DNA from: Tamarix chinensis
Taxonomy: Eukaryota; Streptophyta; Magnoliopsida; Caryophyllales; Tamaricaceae
Length of the DNA: 64,000 bases
NCBI GenBank assembly: GCA_030549775.1
Contig: CM060180.1
Span: 34,817,090 to 34,881,089 of the forward strand
Reading direction: 5' to 3'
The translations under genes were made by a program, and so were the position numbers. The first letter of the stretch is position 1. Every line of letters starts with the position of its first letter. The notes under the pieces were generated by a model. That model did no database searches. It saw only the letters and a program-made list of their open reading frames with translations, and had not been told where the DNA came from. Shown here piece by piece: positions 35,416-47,072 of this stretch.

Positions 35416-36109
35416 TATGTCAATAGTTTAATGGAGTTTCATTATAAGACTCAAGTAACATTAAACAGCAAGATAAGGGTATTTGACAATCAGTAAGTAT
35501 CACGAGAATGAATCTTGAATCGGAATTGGATGATATAATGATGGCCTTAATGATTCCTCTAGGCTATCTTGGATAAGTGTATGAATAAGGAGTACCTAAT
35601 GCTAATGATTTCAGAAACAATTGAAAGTGAATAAGTATCTGGCTATTTTCCTTTTCGTGATCACCTTAATTAAGACACTAATAACTAAAGTGAAAGACCT
35701 CGAGATCGGGAACGGTGGCTCTTTAAGGGTCGATACCCTAAAGACGTGGTTCAGCCCACGATTATTCTTGTATTTGCTGGTGTGCCTTTGTGCCCCATCC
35801 AAGTCCTATATCTTACCCTATCTAGCTCTGCAGACCTATTTAGAGGGTATTCATACTTATGGATTAGGTGTTCTTATCGGTAGGGTACAAAATATCTTCT
35901 ATGCATCAGTACGACCAGGGTACCTTTGTGTCCCTAGGTTAATGGTTGAAGGGTACTGAGAAGTTTGTATGCACCAGTACGACCGATGTACCTTTGTCTC
36001 TCAGGGGTCATGATCTCCCCTTCGAGGTAAATAAATGGATCTATTGTGATGATTAAAAGGGAAAACACTAATAATAAAAGTGAAAGACAAATGAGCCGGG
36101 CCCAAATGA

Positions 36110-36500
36110 ATTATATTATGAGTACCGGTCCGCCGGATATAATAGTGGCCCAGGAGCATTTTACCCTAGAAGATGTGTATAAGTACCGGTCCACCAGATA
36201 TAATAGTGGCCCAGGAGCGTTTTGTCCTGGAAGATGTATATATGTATTCCGGTCTACCGACTATAATAGTGGGGGTCCTGAGCTAAATAAACCCAACCTT
36301 AGATGTGAATAAATCATGGAAAATACTAATCAGTTATAGTGGAACACCATGTGAGTCAAGGCCAGACCGATCCACCGATGATAATAGTGACCAAGAGCCT
36401 TCTGCCCTGAAGACTAATCTACCAGCGAATAATAGTGGTTAGGAACATTCTACCCTATATGTTTTTGGTCCACCAACTCTAACAATGGGGTTCCCACACT
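36110..36500 (+). repeat. ATAATAGTGG/CCGGTCCACCGG repeat block in LTR-E
   Basis: Five to six units of 45-60 bp. Each has a CCGG-rich word such as ACCGGTCCGCCGG, then TATAATAGTGG, then GGAGCATTTTACCCTAGAAG or a variant. Equivalent blocks occur in LTR-A, D, F, G and H. Confidence 0.8.
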
Positions 36501-36992
36501 CACATAGATATAATTCGAGAGATGATTGAATAATGATTGATTAATAACTTAAGGCCCAAAAGTATTGATTTCAAATTATAATCTTTTAATATGTGATGGA
36601 CTTGCTAAGTATATGGATGTTGTGTATGCATTTCTTATTATATGTATATATAGTTTTGCATCATGTGTTGCATTGTAGGCCTGATATTAAGTGTGGTTTA
36701 AAGGGTTACTCAGTACCATAGTACTGAAGGGTTCCATTCATGGGCCCCTGCCTATTCAATGGGCAGTGTCCCTTGCAAGTTCATTTCAAGTGAGAAATGG
36801 GAAAGAGCATAAGGATTGTCTGGAAATTTCTAGGATTTCACTGTTTCTCCTTTTGATTCCATGTTCAAATGTAATCTTTGTTCTTGTAACAAACATTGGT
36901 GGATTCTATTCTTGTAAAATATTTATTGCCCTACTTTGATTTAAATATGGTTAGAGTTTCTAGCAAATTGTATTTTATTCTTTTAGCCTTAG

Positions 36993-37038
36993 CACTTGGC
37001 ACTGGAACGGTAGGAGTAAACCGGTCTGGTACTAAGTG
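36993..37038 (+). other. Terminal hairpin of LTR-E
   Basis: Arms CACTTGGCACTGGAACGG (36993-37010) and CCGGTCTGGTACTAAGTG (37021-37038) enclose a 10-base loop. Sixteen of 18 positions pair, three as G:U. GTGGCGGTAAT follows, and the LTR ends about 100 bp later. Confidence 0.8.
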
Positions 37039-37143
37039 TGGCGGTAATATCCCTGAAATTCACGGTTTTGTTTTCTTGCTTCTATTGTTTATTTTAATAA
37101 AACAAAATTTTTTAGTAGTAATTTTTTGGGGTGTTACAATTAT

Positions 37144-37575
37144 ACCCCCAAAAAACTACCATATCTCCTTATTCTCCGTGATTTATTTTTACTTCCCCTA
37201 TTCCCGTGAATTTTTCCCACCTCCACCAAATGACACCCTTTGCTCACCTCCTCATCTCATTTTATCTTTTTTTTTTGCTGATAAAAATTTGGAACCGATT
37301 ATGCACTTATAACAAAATCTAATTGGTTCCTAATTTTTTTAGTTCTTGAAACCAACAATTTACATCACGTAACTTATTGTACAGTAATGTACCATGCGAC
37401 ATGCATCATATTAGTATTATAAAACAAAAAAAAATCAATTGTAGGTTATGCTCTAGCTTCTTCTTCTTCATCATCATCATTTCCTCTTTTACTTAATTTA
37501 AAAAAAATTATTCATTCTTGAATTCTTCTCAACCAATTTCAATCCTTAAGTTTGAAGACAAACAATCAAGCTAGC
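37144..37575. other. Short host-like spacer between LTR-E and LINE
   Basis: AT-rich, with CTTCTTCTTCTTCATCATCATCA near 37458. No gene recognised. It is one of the few stretches here not clearly part of a transposon. Confidence 0.45.

Positions 37576-37639
<64 letters not shown>
37576..37639 (+). repeat. (TAA)n microsatellite at the LINE 5' junction
   Basis: About 21 uninterrupted TAA units. The LINE 3' end carries A10 followed by TAATAATAATAAT (42868-42880), so the LINE probably inserted within this microsatellite and its target duplication consists of TAA units. Confidence 0.85.
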
Positions 37640-37640
<1 letters not shown>

Positions 37641-37707
37641 GAAAAAAGAGCATCGACGGCTAGGGTTTGCTCTCTCCTCTCTCCTAGGGTTTGAGAGAGT
37701 TTCGACC

Positions 37708-39450
37708 ATGGCCAAGAAGAAACGAGCGTCTCCAGGTATTAAACCTCACGTACAATGTGCTACTAAGGATCTGGATAGTAGTTTTCTTGTCGAGGCTGAA
37801 GTTTCAGTGGATGCTGCTAAGAAGCTAATTGATTCTTCAGAGAATGTGGCTGCTGTCGAAAGCAGCCATGTGCTTCCTGCTGAAAATGAGTTGATCGACG
37901 TGAATATGCATGGGACTGATCAGGTAAACATTATGGCGAGAAAGGTTAGTCTTCCTTCTTCTCCTGGAACTTCACATGCAGGGGTTTCTATCGACACAGG
38001 TATGCCTATGGATGGGGCACTTGCCAGGGAAGGTTTTTCTGGGTCTCCTGCTAGGGTTTCAGTGTGGAGTAGGCTTCAGCCTGTGTCTCCTCCAATATCA
38101 TCTTGGCGAGATGTGGTCATTGGCAACAGGAATCCTCTCCATGGCCAACATCTGGATTTTCATAATCCTGTGTATGAAAGGGATAGAATGGTTGTTAAGC
38201 TCGATAAGGAGGAAGTAGATGCGGAAGCAGCTTGCTGGGCGAATACCTTGGTAGGATTTGTTTATGGCCAAACTCCTTCTTTCACACAGATGCAGAACTT
38301 TATTAGACAGCAGTGGACTTCTCTTACGATTCCTCAAATTATTCTGCACTCTTCTGGCTTCTTTTTGTTTAAATTTAAATCACAGCAGGATGTTGATTGG
38401 GTATTGAGTCATCATTGGATGTTCTTTAATAGGCCTTTTGTTCTTAGAAGGTGGCATAGACGTCTTCAGTTTAATCCTGATGAGTTACAAGTGCTGCCTC
38501 TTTGGATCAAATTTCCAAATCTTCCTTTGGAGTATTGGTCTAGCAGTGCACTTGGGAAGTTAGCTAGTGCTGTGGGCAGGCCGGTGTGCACTGATTCGAT
38601 TACTGCTTCTCGAGATAGGGCATCTTATCCTAGGATTTTGGTAGAGGTGGATGTTAAGAAACCTCTACTGGAGTCTTTCACAATTTTAGATCCAGAAGGG
38701 ATTGAGGTTGAACAAAAAGTTGAGTATGAATGGAGACCTTTTTATTGTCCTATCTGTGATTGCTATGGTCATGATCTAAAGAGATGCATGCAATTGCAGC
38801 ATGGTCAAAGTACTGGCTCTTTAGTTGAAGGTGAATGGAGGGTTATTCGTGATAACAGGAAGGGTAAAAGACCTCTTGACGATGATCATTTGTCTCAGGC
38901 CAGTACTGCACATGTTTCTGAATTTGTAAAGAAGACTGGTGCTCTTCCATGTCTTATTGCTGGTTCTGGAGTGCGACCACAGCTACCTGATGCTGCTAAT
39001 GGTGCTGCTAAGGGTTCGGGTGTTGCTATTGGTTCTGGTTCTGCTAATGCTTCTGGTTTTGCTATTGGTGCTAATGGTTCTGGTTCTGCTAATGATGCAA
39101 ATGATGCTATTCCATGTCTTATTTCTACAGCTCCTGCATGTTCTACTATTATTAATGCTAATGGTTCTGCTAATGCTGCTAATGGTGCTGCTAATGGTGC
39201 TGTGGATTCTGGTGCTGTAAGGCCTGCTATTGTTGAGGATGCTGCAGTTGGAGGGATCGAACACAGTGTTGTCAGGAAGGACAAGGGAATGCATAAACAG
39301 GTTCGGTTTTCTGAGCCAAGGCTTACTCGATTCAGAGCTAGTGCCATGGGTGTACAAGATGGTGGGGAGGGTCATACAGACTCTACTCATGCAGAGGTAA
39401 TAGATCGCAGAGGAGTGGCTGCTTATCTTGATCATGCTAGTCATGATTAG
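37708..39450 (+). CDS. LINE ORF1 protein (DUF4283, zinc knuckle)
   Basis: ATG at 37708 in a good context (GACCATGGCC); the frame stays open for 580 codons to TAG at 39448-39450. Upstream in-frame codons only translate the TAA microsatellite, so this start is preferred. The central part contains VLRRWHRRLQFNPDELQVLP and PLWIKFPNLPLEYW, characteristic of the DUF4283 domain of plant LINE ORF1. A CX2CX4HX4C knuckle (CPICDCYGHDLKRC) lies at residues 347-360. The C-terminal third is Ala/Gly/Ser/Asn-rich, from tandem GCTAATGGTTCTG-like DNA (38990-39210). ORF1 binds element RNA in the ribonucleoprotein particle. Confidence 0.9.
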   Translation: MAKKKRASPGIKPHVQCATKDLDSSFLVEAEVSVDAAKKLIDSSENVAAVESSHVLPAENELIDVNMHGTDQVNIMARKVSLPSSPGTSHAGVSIDTGMPMDGALAREGFSGSPARVSVWSRLQPVSPPISSWRDVVIGNRNPLHGQHLDFHNPVYERDRMVVKLDKEEVDAEAACWANTLVGFVYGQTPSFTQMQNFIRQQWTSLTIPQIILHSSGFFLFKFKSQQDVDWVLSHHWMFFNRPFVLRRWHRRLQFNPDELQVLPLWIKFPNLPLEYWSSSALGKLASAVGRPVCTDSITASRDRASYPRILVEVDVKKPLLESFTILDPEGIEVEQKVEYEWRPFYCPICDCYGHDLKRCMQLQHGQSTGSLVEGEWRVIRDNRKGKRPLDDDHLSQASTAHVSEFVKKTGALPCLIAGSGVRPQLPDAANGAAKGSGVAIGSGSANASGFAIGANGSGSANDANDAIPCLISTAPACSTIINANGSANAANGAANGAVDSGAVRPAIVEDAAVGGIEHSVVRKDKGMHKQVRFSEPRLTRFRASAMGVQDGGEGHTDSTHAEVIDRRGVAAYLDHASHD

Positions 39451-42400
39451 TTCCTGGAATGTAAGAGGCCTGAATAAAACTTCCAAGCACAAGGAAGTTA
39501 AAAGATTTTGTGCTAGACATAAAGTAAGTTTGGTAGGCTTATTGGAAACTAGAGTTAAGGAATCAAACTCGAGTGCTATTTCTCAAAAGGTTTTTCAAGG
39601 TTGGGATCTCATGCATAATTATTCCCACCACCCTAATGGTAGAATATGGATTCTGTGGAATCCTTCTGTTTGGATAATGGGAAATCATAAAATACATGGG
39701 CAGGCTGTGTTGTGTCATGTTACTCATGTTCCCTCAAATGTCAGTTTTTGGGTTGCATTTGTTTATGCATTTAATTCAGGAAGAGACAGGAAAGTCTTGT
39801 GGCAGTGGTTGAAGGACAATTCCCCTGGGCAGGCACCTTGGTTACTCATGGGGGATTTCAATGTGGTGATGAAGGATTCTGAGAAGTATCAAGGTAGATC
39901 TCTTCTTGTGTCAGATGTGGAAGATTTCAAGATATGTTGTGATGATCTTCAGCTTTGTGATTTGCAAAGCCAGGGATGTCATTTTACATGGTCTAGTCAT
40001 AGACAGGGAGATGAGGAAGTTTTGTGTAAATTGGATAGGGCCATGGTTAACTTATCCTGGCTTTCTACCTTCCCTCATTCTGTAGCAGAGTTCCTCAGTC
40101 CACTCTTCTCTGATCATAGTCCTGTTCTTACTCATCTAAATGCTGATTGTTTGGTTGGACCTAAACCTTTCAAATTTTTTCAATTCTGGGAAGACTCAGA
40201 AGATTTCTTGCCTATGGTTCAAAATGTCTGGAGGGTCAAGATGGGAGGTAATTTGCTGCTCAAAATTTCTAAAAGATTGAGCCTACTTAAACAGGATTTG
40301 AAAATATTCAATAGAGATAATTATGGCTCCATTTCACACAGAGTCAAAGTTTCTAGAGGGGAAGTGGAAACTTTGCAGGCACAGTATTTAGCTCACCCTG
40401 GGCAGCAGGCTAATCGATTGTTATTGCAGGAGCAAGAGAAGAAATATTTGCATCTTCTGCATTGTGAAGAGTTTTTTTATAAGCAGAAGGCTACTAATAC
40501 CTGGCTTTCTTGTGGTGATTCTAACCACAAGTATTTTTATGCCAAGATAAAAGAAAGACAGCAAAGGAAGACATTAACTATGCTAATTGATTCCAATGAT
40601 AATGAGATCAGAGGTGCAAAATCCATTCATGAAGCTTTCAATTCATATTATCAGGAGCTGTTGGGCACGGAGGTTGCTATGGAGGCAGATATTATGTTAG
40701 CTGACTGCTGTAAGTTAGCTCCTCATTTATATGATGGTCTTTCTGCACCTGTTTCTGAAATGGAGGTCAAAAAGGCTGTGTTCTCTATGGGGGATTTTAA
40801 AGCCCCAGGCATTGATGGTTTCTCTGCTGGTTTCTATAAAGTTTCTTGGCCTATTATTGCTAAAGAAATTATATGGGCTGTAAGAGACTTCTTTTCTACT
40901 GGCTTTCTTCCTAAAAGGTTGAATATTACTTCTCTAACTCTCATCCCTAAGCATGCTGCTGCAACTAGGGTTAATGAATTTCGACCTATAGCTTGTTGTA
41001 ATGTGCTTTATAAAATCATTGCTAAGGTCATGGTTCAGAGATTACAGCCCCTTATGCCTCAACTTATTGATCTTTCACAAAATGCTTTCATAAAAGGCAG
41101 AAATATTGGTGAAAATGTGTTGTTAGCCCATGAACTAGTAAGGAGGTATTCTCAAAAGGGCATTTCACCAAGATGCATGATTAAGGTTGATCTCAAAAAG
41201 GCTTATGACATGGTGAATTGGGATTTCTGCAGAATGTTCTGAATCTTTATGGCTTTCCTCATCATTTTATTAAATTGATCATGGCATGTGTTACTTCAGT
41301 GTCATATTCTGTTTCTTTTAATGGTGTCTTGGCCTCTCCTTTCCCTGGGAAAAGAGGGTTGAGACAGGGTGACCCTCTTTCTCCCTATCTTTTTGTGCTG
41401 GTTATGGATTATTTCTCTGGTTTACTGAAGAAGCTATGGCTTGACCCAAGATTTCAAGCTCACCCTAGGTGTAAGCGTCTTCAGCTCATAAATTTGAACT
41501 TTGCAGATGATGTCCTTTTGTTTAGTAAAGGAACTTTGCAGAGTGTTCTATGCTTGAAGGAGGTATTGCACCAATTTGCTGCAGTCTCAGGGCTTATGGT
41601 AAATCCTGCAAAGTGTGTAGTTTTCTTTGGAGGAGTTACTCTAGAAAACCAACTCAGTATTCTGGATCTACTTGGCTATTCAGCAGGTACTTTTCCTATT
41701 ACTTATTTGGGCTTACCATTATCTTCTGCAAGGCTTTCTTCTGCTCAATTACAACCTCTATTGGATAAGATGACTGCTAGATTGAGGCATTGGAGTACTT
41801 TATTTCTATCTTATGCTGGGCGAGTTCAACTCATTAAATCAGTGCTTTATGGCATACAACTTTACTTTAGTCAAGTTATTCTCCTGCAGAAGAAAGTTTT
41901 GCACTGTTTTATTAGTCTGTGTAGAGCTTTCCTTTGGTCAGGAAAATTGAATATCAGAAAACACTCTCTGGTGGCTTGGGAGTCTCTTTGTTCACCAAAG
42001 CAGGAAGGGGGACTTGGTTTTTTATACTTACAGTTATGGAATGTTTGTGCTTTGGGCAAGCTGTTATGGCATATAGCTACAAAAAAAAGATACCTTGTGG
42101 GTTAAGTGGGTTCATACAGTTTACATCAAGCAAGGTACTCTCTGGGAGTATTCTCCTTCGTCTTACAATTCTTGGCTCTTTCTCAAAATCCTTCAGAGCA
42201 GAGGTGTAGTAAAGGAGTTTATTATGAATTGTATAGCACAGCAGAGGGATTACACCATTCATTCAGCATATAAGGCGCTCAGAACACACCAAGCTAAATG
42301 TGGGTGGGCTAATTTAATCTGGAGACCAGGTTCTATTCCCAGAGTACGTTTCCTGGTTTGGCTTGCATGCAGAAATAGACTCTTGACTAGAACACGACTT

Positions 42401-42820
42401 AAGGAGATGGGCATGAACTTGGATACTCTATGTATTTTTTGTCAACAACAGGAGGAAACTAGAGATCATCTATTCTTATTTTGTCCTGTTGCAGCTCTTA
42501 TCTGGCAGAATATTAGAAGACTGGCTGGCAGGAGTGATCCTATTATAGGGTGGGAGCAAGAGATTAAGTCTTTGCTTACAAGAACAAGGCAGGCACATAA
42601 GAAGAAGTATCTTTTGGGATCTCTATTTACTGCTTATGTAGCTACAATTTGGCATGAACGAAATCTCAGAATTTTTCAGCACAAATCTAGACAGCTAGGC
42701 GCTCTTTTGAAATGTATTCTTTTGCAAGTTTCTAGTATTTTTGTTACCTCTTCTCTTTCTGTTGAATTTGGGCAATGGCTAGGTTTGTTAGATGTCATTG
42801 CGTCTAATGCAAGATTGTAA
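39434..42820 (+). pseudogene. LINE ORF2: endonuclease/reverse transcriptase, two frameshifts
   Basis: ATG at 39434 or 39443, overlapping the ORF1 stop by up to 17 bases in another frame. The N-terminal apurinic-type endonuclease keeps its motifs: SWNVRGLN, LLETR, GDFN (about 39855) and SDHSPV (about 40109). RT motifs follow: APGIDGF, LIPK, FRPIACCNVLYKIIAK, VDLKKAYDMVNWDF, RQGDPLSPYLF and FADD (41500-41511). A zf-RVT domain closes the protein (LCIFCQQQEETRDHLFLFC, about 42430-42487). One base appears missing at about 41224-41229, just after VNWDF. One A appears extra in the A8 run at about 42079-42086. No other stop breaks the frame, and all catalytic residues I can check are present. Confidence 0.9.
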
Positions 42821-42884
42821 TCTCATTTTCTCTTATTAATACTATTTCTACTTCTCGAAAAAAAAAATAATAATAATAATATGA

Positions 42885-43930
42885 TGGATAATTTAGCTTG
42901 GTTGATAGTTTGGAGACACAAACTCATGGTTAGAGGTAAGATATTACTAAAATAGAAGTTAGATGTCGAGGTGATGTGGGTAAATTTAATTAAAACCCTT
43001 TCTTAGCAATCATAAAGTCTCATAGATTATTGTATGTTTTAATTTCTTATTAAACCGCATTCAAATTCTCTTGCATGGGATTTTATTAGAATTATATAGA
43101 AGTTGACTTCAAGATTTGGAACTTTCTAGAAGCACATATATGCAATGAAGGCAACCATATTTCATAGTGGTAAATACTTAACACTAAGTCAGGTGAATTA
43201 AACTTCACCATAGATTCGAATGTTTTTTTATGTGTATGATTCTATGGAAAAAGGATTCCTAGTGATTTTCTTCTTCTTCTTCTTATAATTAGCTTACCCT
43301 GCTAAGTTATTTACCTTTGGTTTTGTTTTTATCAAATGGAAACCATCAGGTTATCACATGAATATGTGTTTTATCAATGTTAGTAGAATGATGGTAAAAT
43401 TTTAGAATAATGTTGTTGAAATATAAGTATAATTTTGTTAAAAGATATGTATCTTTATGGTGAAAGATACTTTTTTTTTCACTATCTTAAATAAAGTTAT
43501 GCTCATTGTTATTGATGGATTTGCTATAATAGTGAAGTGGACCCACATGGTTTTGATTGAGATAAGTACTCATCATACGGATTATTTGTTGAAGGTTGGG
43601 ATCACAAAGGTGACTAAAACCTTTATTGTATTTGTCTGTTCTGTTGTGGAGGATTATCATATGCATTTCTTCCTCCCATTTGGACGGTACCTTGGGATTT
43701 AGTACCCAAGTTCTCATCATTTTCCATGCCCTACTCACAATCACTTCTCTATACAAGTTCATTGATAGCAATACTACAATAAAGGGCCATAAAATTGGAT
43801 TGTGTACTTGAAATTTAGAACATTATTTTTGTTATATATATATATTATGTTAATTTTTTTCTATGAACTAGTCTTGTCAAAAAGTTCATGATATATTGAT
43901 ATTGTGACTTGGATTTAGGTGCAAGGCTCT
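42885..43930. other. AT-rich spacer right of the LINE
   Basis: No element ends or convincing frames. Short frames at 43457-43811 on both strands have no recognised motif. Confidence 0.5.
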
Positions 43931-44490
43931 TGAAGATGGTGACAGAAAATTGTGATATTGAAAACTTCAATTGTTCTATTAAATTTAGCTATTGCAATTA
44001 AAGATATGAGTAATTTAAAAACATTTGTGAAGGATTTGTCTAGTAAGGCCAAGAAACTTGTATTGGTGAATGGTAATAAATTTGATGAAATAATTATGAA
44101 TGCCCTACCAAACGTACAATTGTATTTAAGTAACAAAGTCCTACATGAGGTAGAAAAGGAGAAAAGTATATCCTTCTTGTGGTTCTAATTGGACTCTCTC
44201 TACATGATGACATCAATTACAAATTTCATGTTGTTAAAGAGAAAATTGCATGAATTAAAGCTACAAGAAATATAAAGTATAAAACCTCATCTTAGTGAAT
44301 TTGATTAAGTTATGAATTCACATAATTTTGATGTCAAATAGAATGATGAAGATTTAGCAATTAATTTTTTATACTATTATCCCTATGACTATGAGTAATT
44401 TTATAGAAAATATTGTACGGTATATATGAGACTATGTCTTAAAAAGATTAAGGTTACCTTGCTATAAAATGAATTTATTGATTGTTGATT
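43930..44490 (+). pseudogene. copia-4 gag relic
   Basis: Broken frames give DIENFN, then SNKVLHEVEKEKSISFLW, LDSLYMMTSITNFMLLKRKL, HELKLQE and NDEDLAI. These correspond stepwise to the gag of copia-2 (SNEVLREVDKETTISSLW and so on). At least eight stops or frame breaks. No LTR or pol attached. LTR-I begins right after it, so the relic predates that insertion. Confidence 0.75.
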
Positions 44491-44576
44491 AACTATGTAA
44501 CACGCCCCTCTCCCCCTATTTTCAAGAATATAAAATTTTCTTTTTTAAAAAAGTAAAATTGCATAGTATTACTACT

Positions 44577-44625
44577 ACATCTAACATATAAAATGTACTC
44601 CTTATATCTAATTTATGTTAGCTGT
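44577..44625 (-). other. Terminal hairpin of LTR-I
   Basis: Plus-strand arms ACATCTAACATA (44577-44588) and TATGTTAGCTGT (44614-44625) are complementary at 11 of 12 positions. The motif GTAGTAGTAATAC follows on the element strand, corresponding to GTGGCGGTAACA of other copies. It lies about 80 bp from the LTR end. Confidence 0.65.
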
Positions 44626-45470
44626 AAATCTAAAAAGTAACACATATCTCATGATCAAGTGTGGGAAACACTTGATCCAAGATGATACAAAATTACACAA
44701 AAAAGTTTGAAACAAAGGAAAATAAAGGACTAAAAACCCATAAAATAAGTCTGCATAGCCATAATAATACTCCCATACCCAATAATAATACTTACCACAT
44801 GTATCACATAAAAAAAATATCAATATTAACAAGAACATGCAATATAACAAGTGGAACCTACTCATTCAAATGAGTTGTGACCAAAATAGGGTAGTTATTA
44901 TAAAATGTACTAAATAATATAATCATTCAAGAGACATGGCATGATTCACACAAAGGACATAATACATGGTATATCACATTACAAACATGCATACAATATA
45001 AGCAACATATGATCCTTATTTACGACATGAAGACAGAACTTAAAGAAAGGTCATATTAAGATCTTTACTTACTGATCACACAATTTTGATTACTTAGTCA
45101 CTATAAGATCAAGAACCCCACTTTCACTTTTAATCCTCTTTCCCCTATAGATAGGAGATAAGAGTCATAAAGTATAGAATACTCCTAATAGCCAATATTA
45201 CACACCTAATCATAAAGTATGCACACCCTTCACTATCCAGTGGTTCAAACTTATGTAGAGAGGATTTAAGGTCCTCTCATTCCAATAGAATAAGGTCACT
45301 ATCACTAAAAACTTGCTATCCCTTCCTTTTTCTTACACTTATGTGATCTTTTACTTTAAATATTGATTTTTTATCCAAGAATTAAGATCGAACACTAAAC
45401 ACTTAAGGTCTGCACACAAGACTTATCACAATATTATACAATTAGCCACTTATAATTCACTTCATCTTGT

Positions 45471-46224
45471 TGATGTAGGAGCATCCATAGATGATAAAGA
45501 TTTGGCATACTTGATTATGGAACCGATGATATTATATGTCTTTGATAATTATATTAATAATGTGAATAACCCTAATGAGTTTACTCTAAGTCATTCTTAC
45601 AGATATATAACATATTTGTAAAAAGAAGATCAATCCACTTAAGATATCAACGTATGTAATATTTTGTGTGTTACAAGCCATTACAAAGGGACATATTATA
45701 TATGAAATTCAACTCCACAAGTTTAGAGACCTAATCAAAATTTAAATCATCATCCTTGTTTTGATTAGGGTTCTTGTTAATTATTTTCATATACTAATTA
45801 GTTTACTTTGTTTGTAATATTCTTTATTGATTCATTAATTATATAGGGTATAGCCACATTATTAACACTAGTTTATGTGCTAGTTAGCCGTGTGTGTGTC
45901 ATTTGGCTATATTTGTTTAATAATTGGCAATGTATGGCTTCCTATCTAATGCATGAGTGTCAACACTTGTAACATATGGTTGAATGATTTGAAATCTAAT
46001 ATAAGTATTAAACTTGGTTATTCTTCTCTTTTATGATTGAATAATCCTAACTAAGAATACTTGGAGTAATCTTCGATAGGGTAACATTCAAAGTTTAAAC
46101 TTCTTGTTGAATTCTTTATCAATTCTTGCTTGAATATTCTCTTCCTCCTTCTTCCGTTTTACCAACGATCCTTATAACATCTTCATACATTTGAATATCA
46201 TATTCCATAAAAAGATTGATGCCA
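45471..46224 (+). repeat. Gypsy 5' LTR
   Basis: Starts TGATGTAGGAGCATCC and ends GATGCCA. From about 45543 it aligns with 50405-51061 (ATTAATAATG, then CCCTAATGAGTTTACT and TAGCCGTGT). Its first about 70 bp have no clear partner in the 3' LTR, consistent with the deletion reaching into that copy. Confidence 0.8.
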
Positions 46225-47072
46225 TTGTGGTATCAAATCCATGGCTCGCTCTCCACCAAAATTGATTGCCAAACACTCCTTCATCTTACATCCATCCAAT
46301 TATTTTTCTTCCAACACTCCCATGCACGCCCCTACATGCATGTTGATCTTCAACATCAAGTGTTAATTTTGATCGACCCTTTAGCAGCATATCTTCAACC
46401 AACCTCTAATACATCTTCATCTCTCCCTTATAATCTACAAAATCATGTTTGAAGATCAAATATTCTTCAACCCCTATCACATTCAAATATTTAATGTAAA
46501 ACCTTTGAATCTACCTTCCTTATATTTAATCTTCCTCGGCATCTTTTAGCCTGTCTCTAAATTTTTTTTGGACCTTCAATCTGCTAAAGTTAGAGTATTC
46601 TGCCCATGAGTATCCATCATCTTTCTACCTCGATGATCTCTTTCTTTCCCATATTTGGTTTGAACAAACTTTTCTAGATTTGAATAGTATTACATGACTC
46701 TTGATCAACTTAATTCAAGAAAGAAAACCATCAATTTGTCTAGATTTGTTCAAATATTACTTTGATATTCGAATACTACTATCTATCTCATCATTAATCA
46801 CTCATTGAGAAGAAGATTCTTCAACCAATCTCATTCTCCCAACTGTTGTGATTTCATTCGAGTAAGATCCACAATCTTTGTCCACCAAGATTGCATCCAG
46901 CATGTATCAAGAATTATTGATAACACAATCCATCACTCACCTTCTACTACCACTCCACTCCCACATCTAAGAAGCTTCCAATATATTTGCAAAACCACCA
47001 AGAAGCCATCAAGAATTAACTTCTAGTAGAAAATAAGGATTATCGAAACATCATCCAATAAGAACAATAATC

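Larger units (their letters stand above)
32534..37138 (+). mobile_element. LTR-E: complete 4.6-kb solo LTR with perfect TSD
   Basis: Starts TATAATACCCTAAAATTTT and ends TTTTTTGGGGTGTTACA. ATTAT lies on both sides (32529-32533 and 37139-37143). In order it contains an AT-rich start, a 1.2-kb pyrimidine tract (32840-34060), a splice-donor-like CCGGTAAGG (about 34280), a 28-33-bp AT-rich minisatellite (34720-35415), ATAATAGTGG repeats (36110-36500) and the terminal hairpin (36993-37038). LTR-G (54136) is colinear and its closest relative here. No gag-pol; the long frames in the pyrimidine tract are compositional. Confidence 0.9.
37640..42880 (+). mobile_element. L1-type LINE, nearly intact
   Basis: A short 5' leader (GGCTAGGGTTTGCTCTCTCC, then ATG at 37708) is followed by ORF1, an overlapping ORF2 with endonuclease, reverse transcriptase and zf-RVT domains, and a short 3' region ending in A10 plus TAA units. 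It is about 5.2 kb, full length for a plant L1. ORF1 is open and ORF2 appears broken by only two one-base changes, so this is among the youngest insertions here. LINEs move by target-primed reverse transcription in the nucleus. Confidence 0.93.

Noticed and set aside
37552..37707. N-terminal extension of LINE ORF1 through the microsatellite
   Set aside because: The upstream in-frame codons only translate (TAA)n flanking DNA and start at a non-ATG codon; ATG 37708 has a good context.
43457..43811. Frames on both strands (61-94 codons) as genes
   Set aside because: No motif, no codon-usage signal and mutual overlap.
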